This document shows positions 32,570 through 41,525 of a DNA stretch of 64,000 nt, in pieces. This stretch comes from a virus. The stretch spans positions 1 through 64,000 of IMG/VR virus record IMGVR_UViG_3300025645_000053; one strand, 5' to 3'. A program made the position numbers and the translations under genes. The notes under the pieces are model-generated. The model was not told the DNA's origin. It worked only from the letters and a program-made list of their open reading frames with translations, and did no database searches. Numbering within the stretch: the first letter of the stretch is position 1; every line of letters starts with the position of its first letter.

Positions 32570-32909
32570 TGGAAACACTCTTGTAGTTGATTTTGATGAT
32601 ACGCTTTGCATACATCCACATGATGACAAGTCTAACATCGCTTGCGGTAAACCAAATTACGATCTTATAAGTGAAATTAATAGGCTCTTCGATAAGGGCT
32701 TTGACATATTCATATATACTGCACGCGGTCACTTCAGCGCCGACAATCGAGCTGACGCTGAACATAAATACCGTAATGTTATTGAAGTATGGCTAATGGA
32801 ACATTCTGTTAGTTACACAAAGCTTTCGTTTGATAAGCCTTATGCAGTTTATTACATTGATGATAAAGCAATAAGGCCAGATGAACTATACTTATTGGAG
32901 AAGTTATGA
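32559..32909 (+). CDS. HAD-family phosphatase of the capsule-locus type
   Basis: A 116-residue HAD hydrolase: motif I VVDFDDTLC (the two catalytic Asp), motif II IYTARG, and YYIDDKAIRPDE at the end. This exact form (short, no cap, DDKAIRPDE) is typical of small phosphatases in bacterial surface-polysaccharide loci. It overlaps genes on both sides (11 and 4 bp) and is followed by a nucleotidyltransferase-kinase fusion also typical of such loci. The substrate is probably a phosphorylated sugar or polyol precursor. Confidence 0.78.
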   Translation: MPYNGNTLVVDFDDTLCIHPHDDKSNIACGKPNYDLISEINRLFDKGFDIFIYTARGHFSADNRADAEHKYRNVIEVWLMEHSVSYTKLSFDKPYAVYYIDDKAIRPDELYLLEKL

Positions 32910-34432
32910 TTGGCATAATACCTGCTGCAGGTCGCGGCGTAAGATTCAAAGAACTTGGTAAACAATACAGTAAAACCATTTTACCGTATAAAGAAGTACC
33001 TATCCTCATTCATCAAATTAAATGGCTAGAGGATTCTGGCTGTAACGATATTAGAGTTGTAGTAAACCATCAAGAAGAAACTGTACACGATATGTTGGCG
33101 ATGTATGGAAAGACTCAAGTTAAAGTTGTACGTCAACAAGAACACAATGGTTTATCAGGTGCTATCTTTGCGGCTTTAAAACCAGAAGATAACGATTCGG
33201 TATTGATTGTCCTTGGTGATATTGTTGTTAAGTCGGATGCGTCTAAATATTTCAATGAAAACTTTGTGTCTGTCATTGAAGTAGAAGACTATGCTAGATG
33301 GTGTATGGTTCAAACATCAGCGAATAAGATTTCTACATTTATTGATAAACCTACGGAACGGCCTGATACCAATCTTGCTTTAAGCGGTGTATATCATATT
33401 CTCGATTCGGTTAACTTATATGAGTTATTACGTGAGCAATTGCAACATGAAGAAACTAAGATCGCAGGCGAATTTCAGTTAAGTGGTGTTTTACAATCAA
33501 TTGCTGATTGGGATCATATGATAACTGTGTCACTTGGGCATATTGACTTTGGGACTCTTGAAGAATACTTAAGTAATCGTTCAGTTAAAAACTCAAGATC
33601 TTTTAATAATTTGTACGTCGATGATGTAACGGTTCGAAAGTCGTCTGAAACACATGGACAGAAATTAATAGAAGAATTCAATTGGTATAATAACTTGCCC
33701 ATGGGACTTACATTAAACACGCCAAGAATGCTGTCACACGAGTTCTTTGATCCGCATCAATGCGTATGTTACGTAATGGAAAAGATATTGGCACCAACGT
33801 TCCGCGAAATATATTTGTTTCTTGATACTTCAACCGAAACTTGGAGAACAATCTTCAATTCATCGTTTAGGCTATTGAACAAGATGGAGTCATATGGACA
33901 ACCTAACAACTTTATGGACACGGTTGTTAAAAAGACGGTTTCACGGGTAAACGATATTAATCTTGCAATTAATCACGACATAATAAACAAATTCATTATA
34001 ACATTAGAAGACGCTGTTGCTAAACATGAGCATGTACCAACATTAATGCACGGCGACTTTTGCTTTAGCAATCTGATGTACGATTTCAATTCTGACCGTG
34101 TTACTATGATAGATCCAAGAGGTCAGCTATTTGGCGATCATTATTACGAAGTAGCTAAGTTGATGCATTCAGCGGTATATAATTATGATATCATTGATTC
34201 TGAACTCTATGTTAAAAACGGTAATGATGTTCGTTTGTATTCAAAGGGTAAAGAAGAGGTTGCGGCTGAGTTCATGCGCATTCTAAAGAATAATTACAGC
34301 GATGAAGATATTCGTTACATTAAGATTATTGTTGCCAGTTTGTTCTTAAGCATGATACCTTTACATTCGCACAGTAAAACTAACCAAGAACAATATTATA
34401 AAATATTTAAAGATATCTATTTACATTTATAG
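32906..34432 (+). CDS. Nucleotidyltransferase-kinase fusion (sugar/alcohol activation)
   Basis: A 508-residue two-domain protein. Residues 1-230: a GT-A-type nucleotidyltransferase with PAAGRGVRFKELGKQYSK and VLGDIVV. Residues 240-508: an aminoglycoside/choline-kinase-fold domain with HGDFCFSNLMYDF (catalytic loop) and MIDPRG (metal site). The pair would phosphorylate a small hydroxyl compound and couple it to a nucleotide, as LicA-LicC do for choline. Placed between dCMP hydroxymethylase and a glycosyltransferase, it may make the donor for a DNA base modification. The substrate is unknown. Confidence 0.75.
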   Translation: MIGIIPAAGRGVRFKELGKQYSKTILPYKEVPILIHQIKWLEDSGCNDIRVVVNHQEETVHDMLAMYGKTQVKVVRQQEHNGLSGAIFAALKPEDNDSVLIVLGDIVVKSDASKYFNENFVSVIEVEDYARWCMVQTSANKISTFIDKPTERPDTNLALSGVYHILDSVNLYELLREQLQHEETKIAGEFQLSGVLQSIADWDHMITVSLGHIDFGTLEEYLSNRSVKNSRSFNNLYVDDVTVRKSSETHGQKLIEEFNWYNNLPMGLTLNTPRMLSHEFFDPHQCVCYVMEKILAPTFREIYLFLDTSTETWRTIFNSSFRLLNKMESYGQPNNFMDTVVKKTVSRVNDINLAINHDIINKFIITLEDAVAKHEHVPTLMHGDFCFSNLMYDFNSDRVTMIDPRGQLFGDHYYEVAKLMHSAVYNYDIIDSELYVKNGNDVRLYSKGKEEVAAEFMRILKNNYSDEDIRYIKIIVASLFLSMIPLHSHSKTNQEQYYKIFKDIYLHL

Positions 34433-34448
34433 TAAAATTTGATATAAT
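34420..34448 (+). promoter_or_regulatory. Promoter for the glycosyltransferase-methyltransferase pair
   Basis: TTTACA (34420), 17 bp, TATAAT (34443), overlapping the stop of the fusion gene. Confidence 0.8.
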
Positions 34449-34477
34449 AGCTATCTAATCAACTAAGGGGGAACATT

Positions 34478-35722
34478 ATGGGTCGCACGTACGTGATCGG
34501 GAAGATCGGCAAGTCTATAAAATTTAAGCCTAGCACGTGGGGTGCTATCGGCGGAGATAATGAAGCACCCACACTATATCTTAAGTTAGCTGAACTTAAT
34601 CCTGATGATACTTTTATCATGATAGGCAAAAGCGATCTTTATAAGATGCGTGGCTTGCCCACAAATCTTCATGATGCCTGGGCACATTACACGAAAGGTG
34701 AATCTGATGCCATAGCGTTTATAACTAATCATCTGAAGAATACTAAGGTTGATGCTGGAATTATGGTAGCTGGTCCAACTGGCGACGTAAACTTTCAAGA
34801 AAGGATATACACTCTATCTTCGATTAAAGCAGGTAAACCACAACTAGCCAAAACTCTGTTTATGCACGAGAATTACAGCGGTCCTATTTATGATTATCTT
34901 AATGATAGCATGATACCTTGGATAATGATTAACAATGATCCGCGGTATTTAAAGCTTGGCCGAGATATGTTTAATATGCCAAAAGAAATACTTTCACAAT
35001 ACGATTCAGCTAAATTGTATCGTCACATATCTTCATATGAAGACCAAACTCTGTTAGTCGATCATCGAGTACAATATAAGTATGCTGGTGTAGAAAAAGT
35101 CTTTCTTATTAATAAAGAATTGGTTAATATCGAAAAGACTAAGAAGTTTATGGTAGTTCTTAATGAAGGAAGTAATGGTGTTAGTTCGCGCTATAACAAG
35201 TTAAAAGAATATGTACTTGACCACGTTGAGGACGTTGATATTTATGGCAAATGGGATGAAGACACTGTAAAAGGCGATAAGCGCTTTAAAGGGTCGATTA
35301 AGTTTGAGGAACTGCAGCAGATGTTACCTGAGGTCAAATATTCCTTTATGATATCTATTCGAGACGGTTGGGTTACAATGAAAGTTTGGGAATTGATTAG
35401 CAATGGTATTATACCGTTCTTGCATCCAAATTATGACGACCAACACCATATTGCAGTACCCGAGTTTTTGAGACTTAGTAAACCTGAAGAGTTACACGAG
35501 CGCATTGAGCAACTTGAAAACGACCCTGTCTTATATAATAAGATATTACAGGAATGCCAATATCTTATTACACCAGATGATACAAGCGGCAAAGTATTAT
35601 GCGATAAGATTACTAGTACAATAAATAACTATCGAAGCTCTACTACAGGAACCAAATCTTATGATGAAGTTCTTCAAGAAATAGCCGATGATAGTAATGA
35701 TTTAACGCACTTCTTTGGATGA
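34478..35722 (+). CDS. GT-B-type glycosyltransferase, possible DNA glycosyltransferase
   Basis: A 414-residue protein. The C-terminal half (FMVVLNEGSNGVSSRYNKL, YSFMISIRDGWVTMKVWEL, then SNGIIPFLHPNYD) has the layout of GT-B enzymes, including the acidic/Gly region that binds the nucleotide-sugar, and is reminiscent of T4 DNA glucosyltransferases in size. No signal or membrane segment, so a cytoplasmic target such as DNA is likely. Context with dCMP hydroxymethylase suggests it glycosylates hydroxymethylcytosine. The identity of the transferred group is open. Confidence 0.6.
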   Translation: MGRTYVIGKIGKSIKFKPSTWGAIGGDNEAPTLYLKLAELNPDDTFIMIGKSDLYKMRGLPTNLHDAWAHYTKGESDAIAFITNHLKNTKVDAGIMVAGPTGDVNFQERIYTLSSIKAGKPQLAKTLFMHENYSGPIYDYLNDSMIPWIMINNDPRYLKLGRDMFNMPKEILSQYDSAKLYRHISSYEDQTLLVDHRVQYKYAGVEKVFLINKELVNIEKTKKFMVVLNEGSNGVSSRYNKLKEYVLDHVEDVDIYGKWDEDTVKGDKRFKGSIKFEELQQMLPEVKYSFMISIRDGWVTMKVWELISNGIIPFLHPNYDDQHHIAVPEFLRLSKPEELHERIEQLENDPVLYNKILQECQYLITPDDTSGKVLCDKITSTINNYRSSTTGTKSYDEVLQEIADDSNDLTHFFG

Positions 35723-36954
35723 TTAATAAAATGAAAAATGATTATAGTTGGGCCCCTCACATACCGCTTATTGGCGGCCTCCCACTTGGCGCAGAAGCAG
35801 CACTAGGTAAAGCACCTAAATTTGTATCAAGTCTTGATGGGTTTTGGGCTAATGATAGTCTTTATATGAACCATCAGAACGAAACGCTGTCTCGTGGAAT
35901 AGACTACCGACCTTTAGACCCAGGCGAACGCAGTTTTGTTGAAAAGGTTAACATTGTTGTATCAACACCACCATGCGCAGGTTTATCACAATTGAATACT
36001 GGTAAAGCTAACTCTGCAGCAAAAGGTGCTGATGCCGAAAAGAATCAGTTTATGTACATCGCGGCTGAACAGGCAATGAAGTGTTATGATGCCGATGTAA
36101 TCGTTGGCGAGAATGCTCCTGCGCTATATACAAATAAAGGAAAGCCAGTTGCGGATAAGCTTTTACAAATTGCACGTGATAATGGGTATTCTTTCTCATT
36201 GTATAAAACAACTACCTCTTTACATGGTATTCCTCAGAATCGCGACCGTACGTTCTACACATTTTGGAAAGGCGATAAAGCACCAATTCAATCATGGTTT
36301 AACGAATCACGTAAAAACTTCCCTGATTACTTGAAAGAAGTAACCAATGAAATGTCTCACCAAAGCGACATTATCAATGATAAAATCGGTACTGGCGAAT
36401 CGTATTATAACTTCATTCAGTATAAGAACCCTGGCGAAAATCCTCGTGATATTGTGATTGCGAATAATTGCTCAACTGCATTCAATTATGTTAGGCGCGG
36501 TGGCTTCTTACAGGAAGCGATTGACTACTTTGAAGCGATTGATGATACAAAAGGCTTGCATTTAGCAACACATGCTAAAATGAAATTCTCTAAAGGCTTA
36601 GGCATTTGGGATGGTTCAACTCACGTATTCAATGAATGTATGAATGCATGTATCAGTCGTAACATGAATGATACAATTCATCCAGTGCATGACCGTTCAA
36701 TGACTATTCGCGAAGCATTACATATGATGGGCTTTCCGCATAACTTCAGTCTCCCTGGTGGAAAACGTAGTGTACCGTTTATTGCTCAAAACGTTCCGGT
36801 ATGTACTGCAGCGTCAATGGTCGGTGAAGCAGTTAAGTTTTTAAATGGCGAATTGGAATTATCTGATAGTGATTTTGTTAAACAAAACAATCATCATCAA
36901 CGAATAGATGCAGGCAATATTGCAACAAACACATTAGAACAATTCATTGCGTAA
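35719..36954 (+). CDS. C5-cytosine DNA methyltransferase
   Basis: A 411-residue Dcm-type enzyme. Motif I region PLIGGLPLGAEAALG, motif IV STPPCAGLS (catalytic Cys86), motif VI VGENAPA (Glu131), motif VIII IPQNRDRTF, and a C-terminal AQNVPVCTAASMVGEAV corresponding to motif X. All catalytic residues are present. It overlaps the glycosyltransferase gene by 4 bp. In the same operon as dCMP hydroxymethylase it may methylate unmodified host-type DNA or act on a specific site; alternatively it is an altered enzyme that transfers another group. Confidence 0.82.
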   Translation: MINKMKNDYSWAPHIPLIGGLPLGAEAALGKAPKFVSSLDGFWANDSLYMNHQNETLSRGIDYRPLDPGERSFVEKVNIVVSTPPCAGLSQLNTGKANSAAKGADAEKNQFMYIAAEQAMKCYDADVIVGENAPALYTNKGKPVADKLLQIARDNGYSFSLYKTTTSLHGIPQNRDRTFYTFWKGDKAPIQSWFNESRKNFPDYLKEVTNEMSHQSDIINDKIGTGESYYNFIQYKNPGENPRDIVIANNCSTAFNYVRRGGFLQEAIDYFEAIDDTKGLHLATHAKMKFSKGLGIWDGSTHVFNECMNACISRNMNDTIHPVHDRSMTIREALHMMGFPHNFSLPGGKRSVPFIAQNVPVCTAASMVGEAVKFLNGELELSDSDFVKQNNHHQRIDAGNIATNTLEQFIA

Positions 36955-36958
36955 ACCA

Positions 36959-36987
36959 TTGACATCAATACAGAACTGTGATATAAT
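36959..36987 (+). promoter_or_regulatory. Host-type promoter for the AEP-like gene
   Basis: TTGACA (36959), 17 bp, TATAAT (36982). Confidence 0.88.
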
Positions 36988-37010
36988 TAATTGAATTGGA
37001 GTAATACACT

Positions 37011-37952
37011 ATGAAAATATCTTTAACTATATTTCAGTCTCTGTACGATAACAAAACTCATCGGCAGTTCACGGTTAGCGATTGGCCCGACTTCGTTGAG
37101 TTTTTATATACGCTATCTAAAAAACCGATAAAGTCAAAAACCGACGCAACACTGATTTCGCCTGCGGTATACAAGGAAGACCGTACTCGAAGTAATGATG
37201 CTGTTACGTGTTGGGGTGGTTGGGCAGCAATGGACGTTGACGCTCATGACTTTACAAATGAAGAACTTCAGGAAACGCTAAAAGCAAAATATGGTCAGTA
37301 CTCATATGTATGTTATAGTACAGCAAGTTCATCAATTAAAACCCCTAAGTTCCGCTTAGTATTCAAACTCGACAAAAGAATAGAAAGTCAAAAGATTCGC
37401 CAGCTTTGGTATGCACTTAATACTGAAATTGGTGAACTAGGCGATCGTCAAACAAAAGACTTAAGCCGCATGTATTATATTCCAGCAACATATGATAATG
37501 CAAATAACTTTATCTTTCATAATGACGGTAACACTATTCCTACTGAAGAAATAATCAATAAACATCCGCTACCATCACGCAAAACTGGTAAATCGTTTTT
37601 TGATAGAATGCCTGAGTCAATGCAAAAGATGTTTATTGAACATCGTAAAACTCAGCTGAGTAATACATCGTATAGGTGGAATAACTATTCGGATTGTCCG
37701 TTTCTATCAAAAAGAATGCTTGACTCATACCGAGCTACTACCTATCAAAAAGATTCAGGAAGATACATAAAAATGTACGAAGTTATGGTGCATGTCGCAT
37801 CAAATGCAATAAAGAAAGAATACCCAATAACTGGAGGAGAGATAGTAGATTTGTGTAAACAAATTGATATGGAAACTGGTAACCGCTATGCAAAACGTGC
37901 ATGGGATACCGAAGCAAACCGAGCAATTGAATATGCATATAGAAATAATTGA
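37011..37952 (+). CDS. Archaeo-eukaryotic-primase-like protein
   Basis: A 313-residue protein. GGWAAMDVDAHDF offers the DxD metal motif, YSTASSSIKTPKFRLVFKLD the second block and KDLSRMYYIP a third, the order seen in AEP/PrimPol-type primases of plasmids and phages. A C-terminal helical region follows. It directly precedes uvsX and gene 41 helicase. No T4-type gp61 primase is visible in this window, so this protein may supply priming, but gp61 could lie elsewhere in the genome. Confidence 0.55.
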   Translation: MKISLTIFQSLYDNKTHRQFTVSDWPDFVEFLYTLSKKPIKSKTDATLISPAVYKEDRTRSNDAVTCWGGWAAMDVDAHDFTNEELQETLKAKYGQYSYVCYSTASSSIKTPKFRLVFKLDKRIESQKIRQLWYALNTEIGELGDRQTKDLSRMYYIPATYDNANNFIFHNDGNTIPTEEIINKHPLPSRKTGKSFFDRMPESMQKMFIEHRKTQLSNTSYRWNNYSDCPFLSKRMLDSYRATTYQKDSGRYIKMYEVMVHVASNAIKKEYPITGGEIVDLCKQIDMETGNRYAKRAWDTEANRAIEYAYRNN

Positions 37953-37981
37953 TTGACATTCATGTGTGTTTTTGATATAAT
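37953..37981 (+). promoter_or_regulatory. Host-type promoter for uvsX
   Basis: TTGACA (37953), 17 bp, TATAAT (37976), starting at the base after the preceding stop. Confidence 0.9.
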
Positions 37982-38012
37982 AGATCTAAATTAATAAAAG
38001 AGGTTTTACTTT

Positions 38013-39065
38013 ATGAGTCTGATGGCAAAATTAAAAAAGAGTAGTCGAATCAAAGAAACTGAGATTCTTTCAGAGTCAAAACTATTCAATGAAATGGAAA
38101 TGACACCAACCGATGTTCCTATGATGAACGTTGCGTTAGCAGGTGGCCTTGAGGGCGGTATATCGCCAGGGTTAACGGTTTTTGCAGGACCAAGCAAACA
38201 CTTTAAGACAAGTTTCTCATTAAAGATTGCGGCTGCATATCTTGCTGAGCATAAAGACTCGGTAATGATGTTTTATGACTCAGAGTTTGGCTCACCGCAA
38301 TCGTACTTCGAATCGTTTGGCATTGACTTAGATCGAGTTTTACATGTCCCTATCACTGATGTTGAAGAACTTAAATTCGATTTAATACATCAACTTGAAA
38401 ACATTGAAAAGAAAGACAAAGTTATTATCGTAATTGATTCTATCGGTAACCTTGCATCTAAGAAAGAATTGCAAGATGCTAAAGACGCTAAATCAGTTGC
38501 TGATATGTCGCGTGCAAAAGCACTTAAAGGCTTATTCCGTATGGCAACTCCGTATCTTACAATGCGTAATATTCCAATGCTAGCTATTAACCATACTTAT
38601 CAGGAAATGGGTTTGTTTCCAAAGGCTATTGTTAGTGGTGGTACTGGTATTTACTATAGCGCATCAACTATTTGGATACTAGGTCGCCGTCAACAAAAAA
38701 CCGGTACTGAAGTAACAGGCTATGAATTCGTCATTAACGTTGAGAAGTCTCGTTATGTTAAAGAGAAGTCAAAGATACCAATTACCGTTACTTGGGAAGG
38801 CGGCATTGAAACTTACTCAGGATTGATTGACGTAGCAATGGCTGGTAACTTTGTACAGAAACCTAAGAACGGTTGGTATGCAATTGTTGATCGTGAAACT
38901 GGTGAACTAGGTCCAAACAAACGTCTTAAAGATACTATGAACGCCGAGTTTTGGGATCCATTATTATCATTAACGGCCTTCCAAGAATTTATACGTGGAG
39001 TATATAAAATTGGTTATAAGTCTACTTTAACTGAAGAGTTCTTAGGTAATACAGTTCAAGAATAA
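38013..39065 (+). CDS. uvsX: Recombinase UvsX (RecA-like)
   Basis: A 350-residue RecA-family ATPase. The T4-type Walker A FAGPSKHFKTSF, Walker B VIIVIDSIGNL and the DNA-binding loop region SRAKALKGLFR are present. UvsX forms filaments on single-stranded DNA loaded by UvsY and drives recombination-dependent replication. It has its own promoter and precedes gene 41 as in T4. Confidence 0.96.
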   Translation: MSLMAKLKKSSRIKETEILSESKLFNEMEMTPTDVPMMNVALAGGLEGGISPGLTVFAGPSKHFKTSFSLKIAAAYLAEHKDSVMMFYDSEFGSPQSYFESFGIDLDRVLHVPITDVEELKFDLIHQLENIEKKDKVIIVIDSIGNLASKKELQDAKDAKSVADMSRAKALKGLFRMATPYLTMRNIPMLAINHTYQEMGLFPKAIVSGGTGIYYSASTIWILGRRQQKTGTEVTGYEFVINVEKSRYVKEKSKIPITVTWEGGIETYSGLIDVAMAGNFVQKPKNGWYAIVDRETGELGPNKRLKDTMNAEFWDPLLSLTAFQEFIRGVYKIGYKSTLTEEFLGNTVQE

Positions 39066-39079
39066 AACTAAAATAACTA

Positions 39080-39108
39080 TTGACATCGACAGGGAAGTCG
39101 GATATAAT
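39080..39108 (+). promoter_or_regulatory. Host-type promoter for the 41-frd-td operon
   Basis: TTGACA (39080), 17 bp, TATAAT (39103), 28 bp before the first gene. Confidence 0.9.
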
Positions 39109-39135
39109 AGTATATTACGAATTGGGGATACGCTA

Positions 39136-39378
39136 ATGGCATATAGCAGTTTAGGATCATACAAGAATCATCATTACACTATTGATGATCCTATATCTTT
39201 ACGTAGGGAAGTGCGTGAGCACGATACTAATAAATTAGTAGCATTTGTATCAAAGGAAATAGTTGACGCGATGCAAGACGATATTACGTTAAAATTGGAG
39301 ATTATTAGAAGTGCTGGCATGTTAACGATTAACCCGTGGTCTTTTGAACCATACACCACAAAAATTGAGGATTTATAA
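39136..39378 (+). CDS. Hypothetical 80-residue protein
   Basis: First gene after the promoter; begins MAYSSLGSYKNHHYTIDDPI and continues with a helical, charged part. It shares its last base with the next start. No family recognised. Confidence 0.6.
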   Translation: MAYSSLGSYKNHHYTIDDPISLRREVREHDTNKLVAFVSKEIVDAMQDDITLKLEIIRSAGMLTINPWSFEPYTTKIEDL

Positions 39379-39653
39379 TGTACAAGTTTATTGATAGCGA
39401 CCAATATGATACAATGCCAATACAGATAACTGAAGGAGATTTTGCTGATACAGTTTTTCGTTATCATAGTCTAGAAATTACTGAAGAAGAGGACGGCCTG
39501 AATATCAGTTACAAATTCGATATAATCGAAGGCAGTGAAGAACTCCGCGAAGATGTAAAATTCCATGAGCTGATGAGTGCAACTTTGAATACGATAGTTG
39601 AAGCAAGCGCCAAAGAAGCCATTGAAGCTAAGGAACTTGTTGATGGAAACTGA
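39378..39653 (+). CDS. Conserved protein at the gene 40 position
   Basis: A 91-residue acidic protein lying between uvsX and gene 41, where T4 has gene 40. The pattern (QITEGDFADTVFRYHSLEIT, then a beta block YKFDIIEG and a C-terminal helix) resembles conserved small proteins at the same place in marine T4-like phages. It has no membrane segment, unlike T4 gp40, so equivalence is not claimed. It overlaps gene 41 by 11 bp. Confidence 0.6.
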   Translation: MYKFIDSDQYDTMPIQITEGDFADTVFRYHSLEITEEEDGLNISYKFDIIEGSEELREDVKFHELMSATLNTIVEASAKEAIEAKELVDGN

Positions 39654-41031
39654 GTTAGAGTCGATGATCCTAAAGAGCCTTATAACTAACGAAGGTTTTA
39701 CAAGAAGAGTAATCCCGTTTTTAAAGAAAGAATACTTTGAAGGACGCCATGCCAATATCTTCAATAACATTATTGATTTTGTTGCAAAGTATAATAAGTT
39801 GCCTAACATTGAAGCGCTAAGCGTTGAGCTGCAGTCTGGTGATATATCAGATGGTCAGTATGAAGAATCCGCAATGGCTTTAAATGACCTTAAGAACGTT
39901 GATGAAAAGGTTGATGAAACTTGGTTACTCGACTCAACTGAAAAGTGGTGCCAAGACCGTTCTATTTACCTAGCAATTATGGAATCTATATCAGTTATTG
40001 ACGGCAAACACAAAACTTTATCAAAGAATAGTTTACCTGAGTTATTACAAGATGCTTTAGCAGTTTCCTTTGATACCAACATTGGTCATAGTTATCTTGC
40101 TGATTCCGACTCTCGGTTTGAGTTCTATCACAGGAAAGAAGCACGTTTGCCGTTTGATTTAGAAATGATGAATCGTATTACAAAGGGTGGGTTACCTCCA
40201 AAAACATTGAACTGTATCATGGCATCGTCAGGTGGTGGTAAGTCACTAATGATGACGCATATTGCGGCTGCGGCTATGATGCAAGGCAAAAACGTTCTGT
40301 ATATTACAATGGAAATGAGTGAAGAAAGTATAGCACAACGTGTTGATGCAAACATGCTTAATATTTCACTTGATGACTTACTTTTGATGCCTAAGAATCT
40401 ATACACTGATCGTATGGCAAAACTGAATAAAAAAACTAATGGCGAGTTAATCATAAAGGAATATCCAACAAGTTCTGTTCACTGTGGACATTTCCGAGCA
40501 TTACTTAATGAATTAAAAGTTAAGAAGAAGTTCGTCCCACAACTCGTAGTTGTTGATTATATTAATATCTGTACAAGTTCAAGATTGAAAGGTGGTGGTA
40601 TGGATAACTCATACATGTTAATAAAATCAATAGCTGAAGAATTGCGTGGACTTGCTGTTGAAAATAACTTTCCGATTATAACCGCAACGCAAACAAACAG
40701 AGCAGGCTTCGGTGATACTGATGTTGATATGAATAACGTTTCAGAATCATTTGGTTTACCGGCAACATGTGATATGTTACTTGCATTGATTACAACACCA
40801 GAACTTGATGAATTAAACCAAATAATGGTAAAACAATTAAAAAATCGTTATGGTGACATTAGCACATATACTCGTTTCATGCTTGGTATTGAACGCGCTA
40901 AAATGCGTTTATACGATGCCGAAGATGACGCTAGTGATGGACTTGTAACAAGCAATTCTGCACCAGTTGCTTCAACTTCACCATTCTCAAAGAAAGAAAA
41001 ACCACAAGGCTTCCAAGGATTTAAAGTATAA
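39643..41031 (+). CDS. 41: Replicative DNA helicase gp41
   Basis: A 462-residue DnaB-type hexameric helicase (T4 gp41 has 475). Walker A ASSGGGKSLMM, Walker B LVVVDYINIC, and the ATQTNRAG motif are typical. I chose the ATG of METELESMIL, 8 bp after TAAGGA; an ATG 45 bp upstream lies inside the preceding gene. The Ser/Lys-rich tail (SPFSKKEKPQGFQGF) may bind primase or gp59. No intein is present, unlike some marine gp41 genes. Confidence 0.95.
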   Translation: METELESMILKSLITNEGFTRRVIPFLKKEYFEGRHANIFNNIIDFVAKYNKLPNIEALSVELQSGDISDGQYEESAMALNDLKNVDEKVDETWLLDSTEKWCQDRSIYLAIMESISVIDGKHKTLSKNSLPELLQDALAVSFDTNIGHSYLADSDSRFEFYHRKEARLPFDLEMMNRITKGGLPPKTLNCIMASSGGGKSLMMTHIAAAAMMQGKNVLYITMEMSEESIAQRVDANMLNISLDDLLLMPKNLYTDRMAKLNKKTNGELIIKEYPTSSVHCGHFRALLNELKVKKKFVPQLVVVDYINICTSSRLKGGGMDNSYMLIKSIAEELRGLAVENNFPIITATQTNRAGFGDTDVDMNNVSESFGLPATCDMLLALITTPELDELNQIMVKQLKNRYGDISTYTRFMLGIERAKMRLYDAEDDASDGLVTSNSAPVASTSPFSKKEKPQGFQGFKV

Positions 41032-41525
41032 TGATAAGAGTAATATTTGCAGTAGAAACTCACATGGGGTATTCTAATAAGGGCACGATGCCTGATTGGA
41101 AAAGTACAGCTGACTTTAAGCATTTCAAAGAAAGCACTGAAGGTCAGATAGTAGTCATGGGGTCGAAGACATGGGAAGATCCTATGATGAAAAGACCTTT
41201 ACCTAACCGCATTAATTGTGTTGTTTCTACACGTGACGATTTGATTAATGCTGATAAAATAAATCATTTAATAAGCAGCCAAGATCTTGTAAGTCAAATG
41301 CGATTACTTGAAAAAACGTATCCAAACAAAGATATCGTAATCATCGGTGGGTGGAATATTATTAGTCAATGTTTACCTGTTATCGAGAAAGTTACTTTAA
41401 CTGTAATGTATGAAAAATACGAGACTGATAAGAGACTTCCTTTGGGTTGGTTAATAGGATACGGTCTAGGTAAAACGTTTAAACTGTCGGATGGCAAAGG
41501 AAAAGTGGTTGAGTATATAAAATGA
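41031..41525 (+). CDS. frd: Dihydrofolate reductase
   Basis: A 164-residue enzyme: FAVETHMGYSNKGTMPDW (substrate loop), VVMGSKTWEDP and VIIGGWNIISQ (NADPH site). It regenerates tetrahydrofolate for thymidylate synthase and dCMP hydroxymethylase. T4 also encodes frd directly before td. Coupled to gene 41 (TAATG) and to td (4 bp overlap). Confidence 0.93.
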   Translation: MIRVIFAVETHMGYSNKGTMPDWKSTADFKHFKESTEGQIVVMGSKTWEDPMMKRPLPNRINCVVSTRDDLINADKINHLISSQDLVSQMRLLEKTYPNKDIVIIGGWNIISQCLPVIEKVTLTVMYEKYETDKRLPLGWLIGYGLGKTFKLSDGKGKVVEYIK

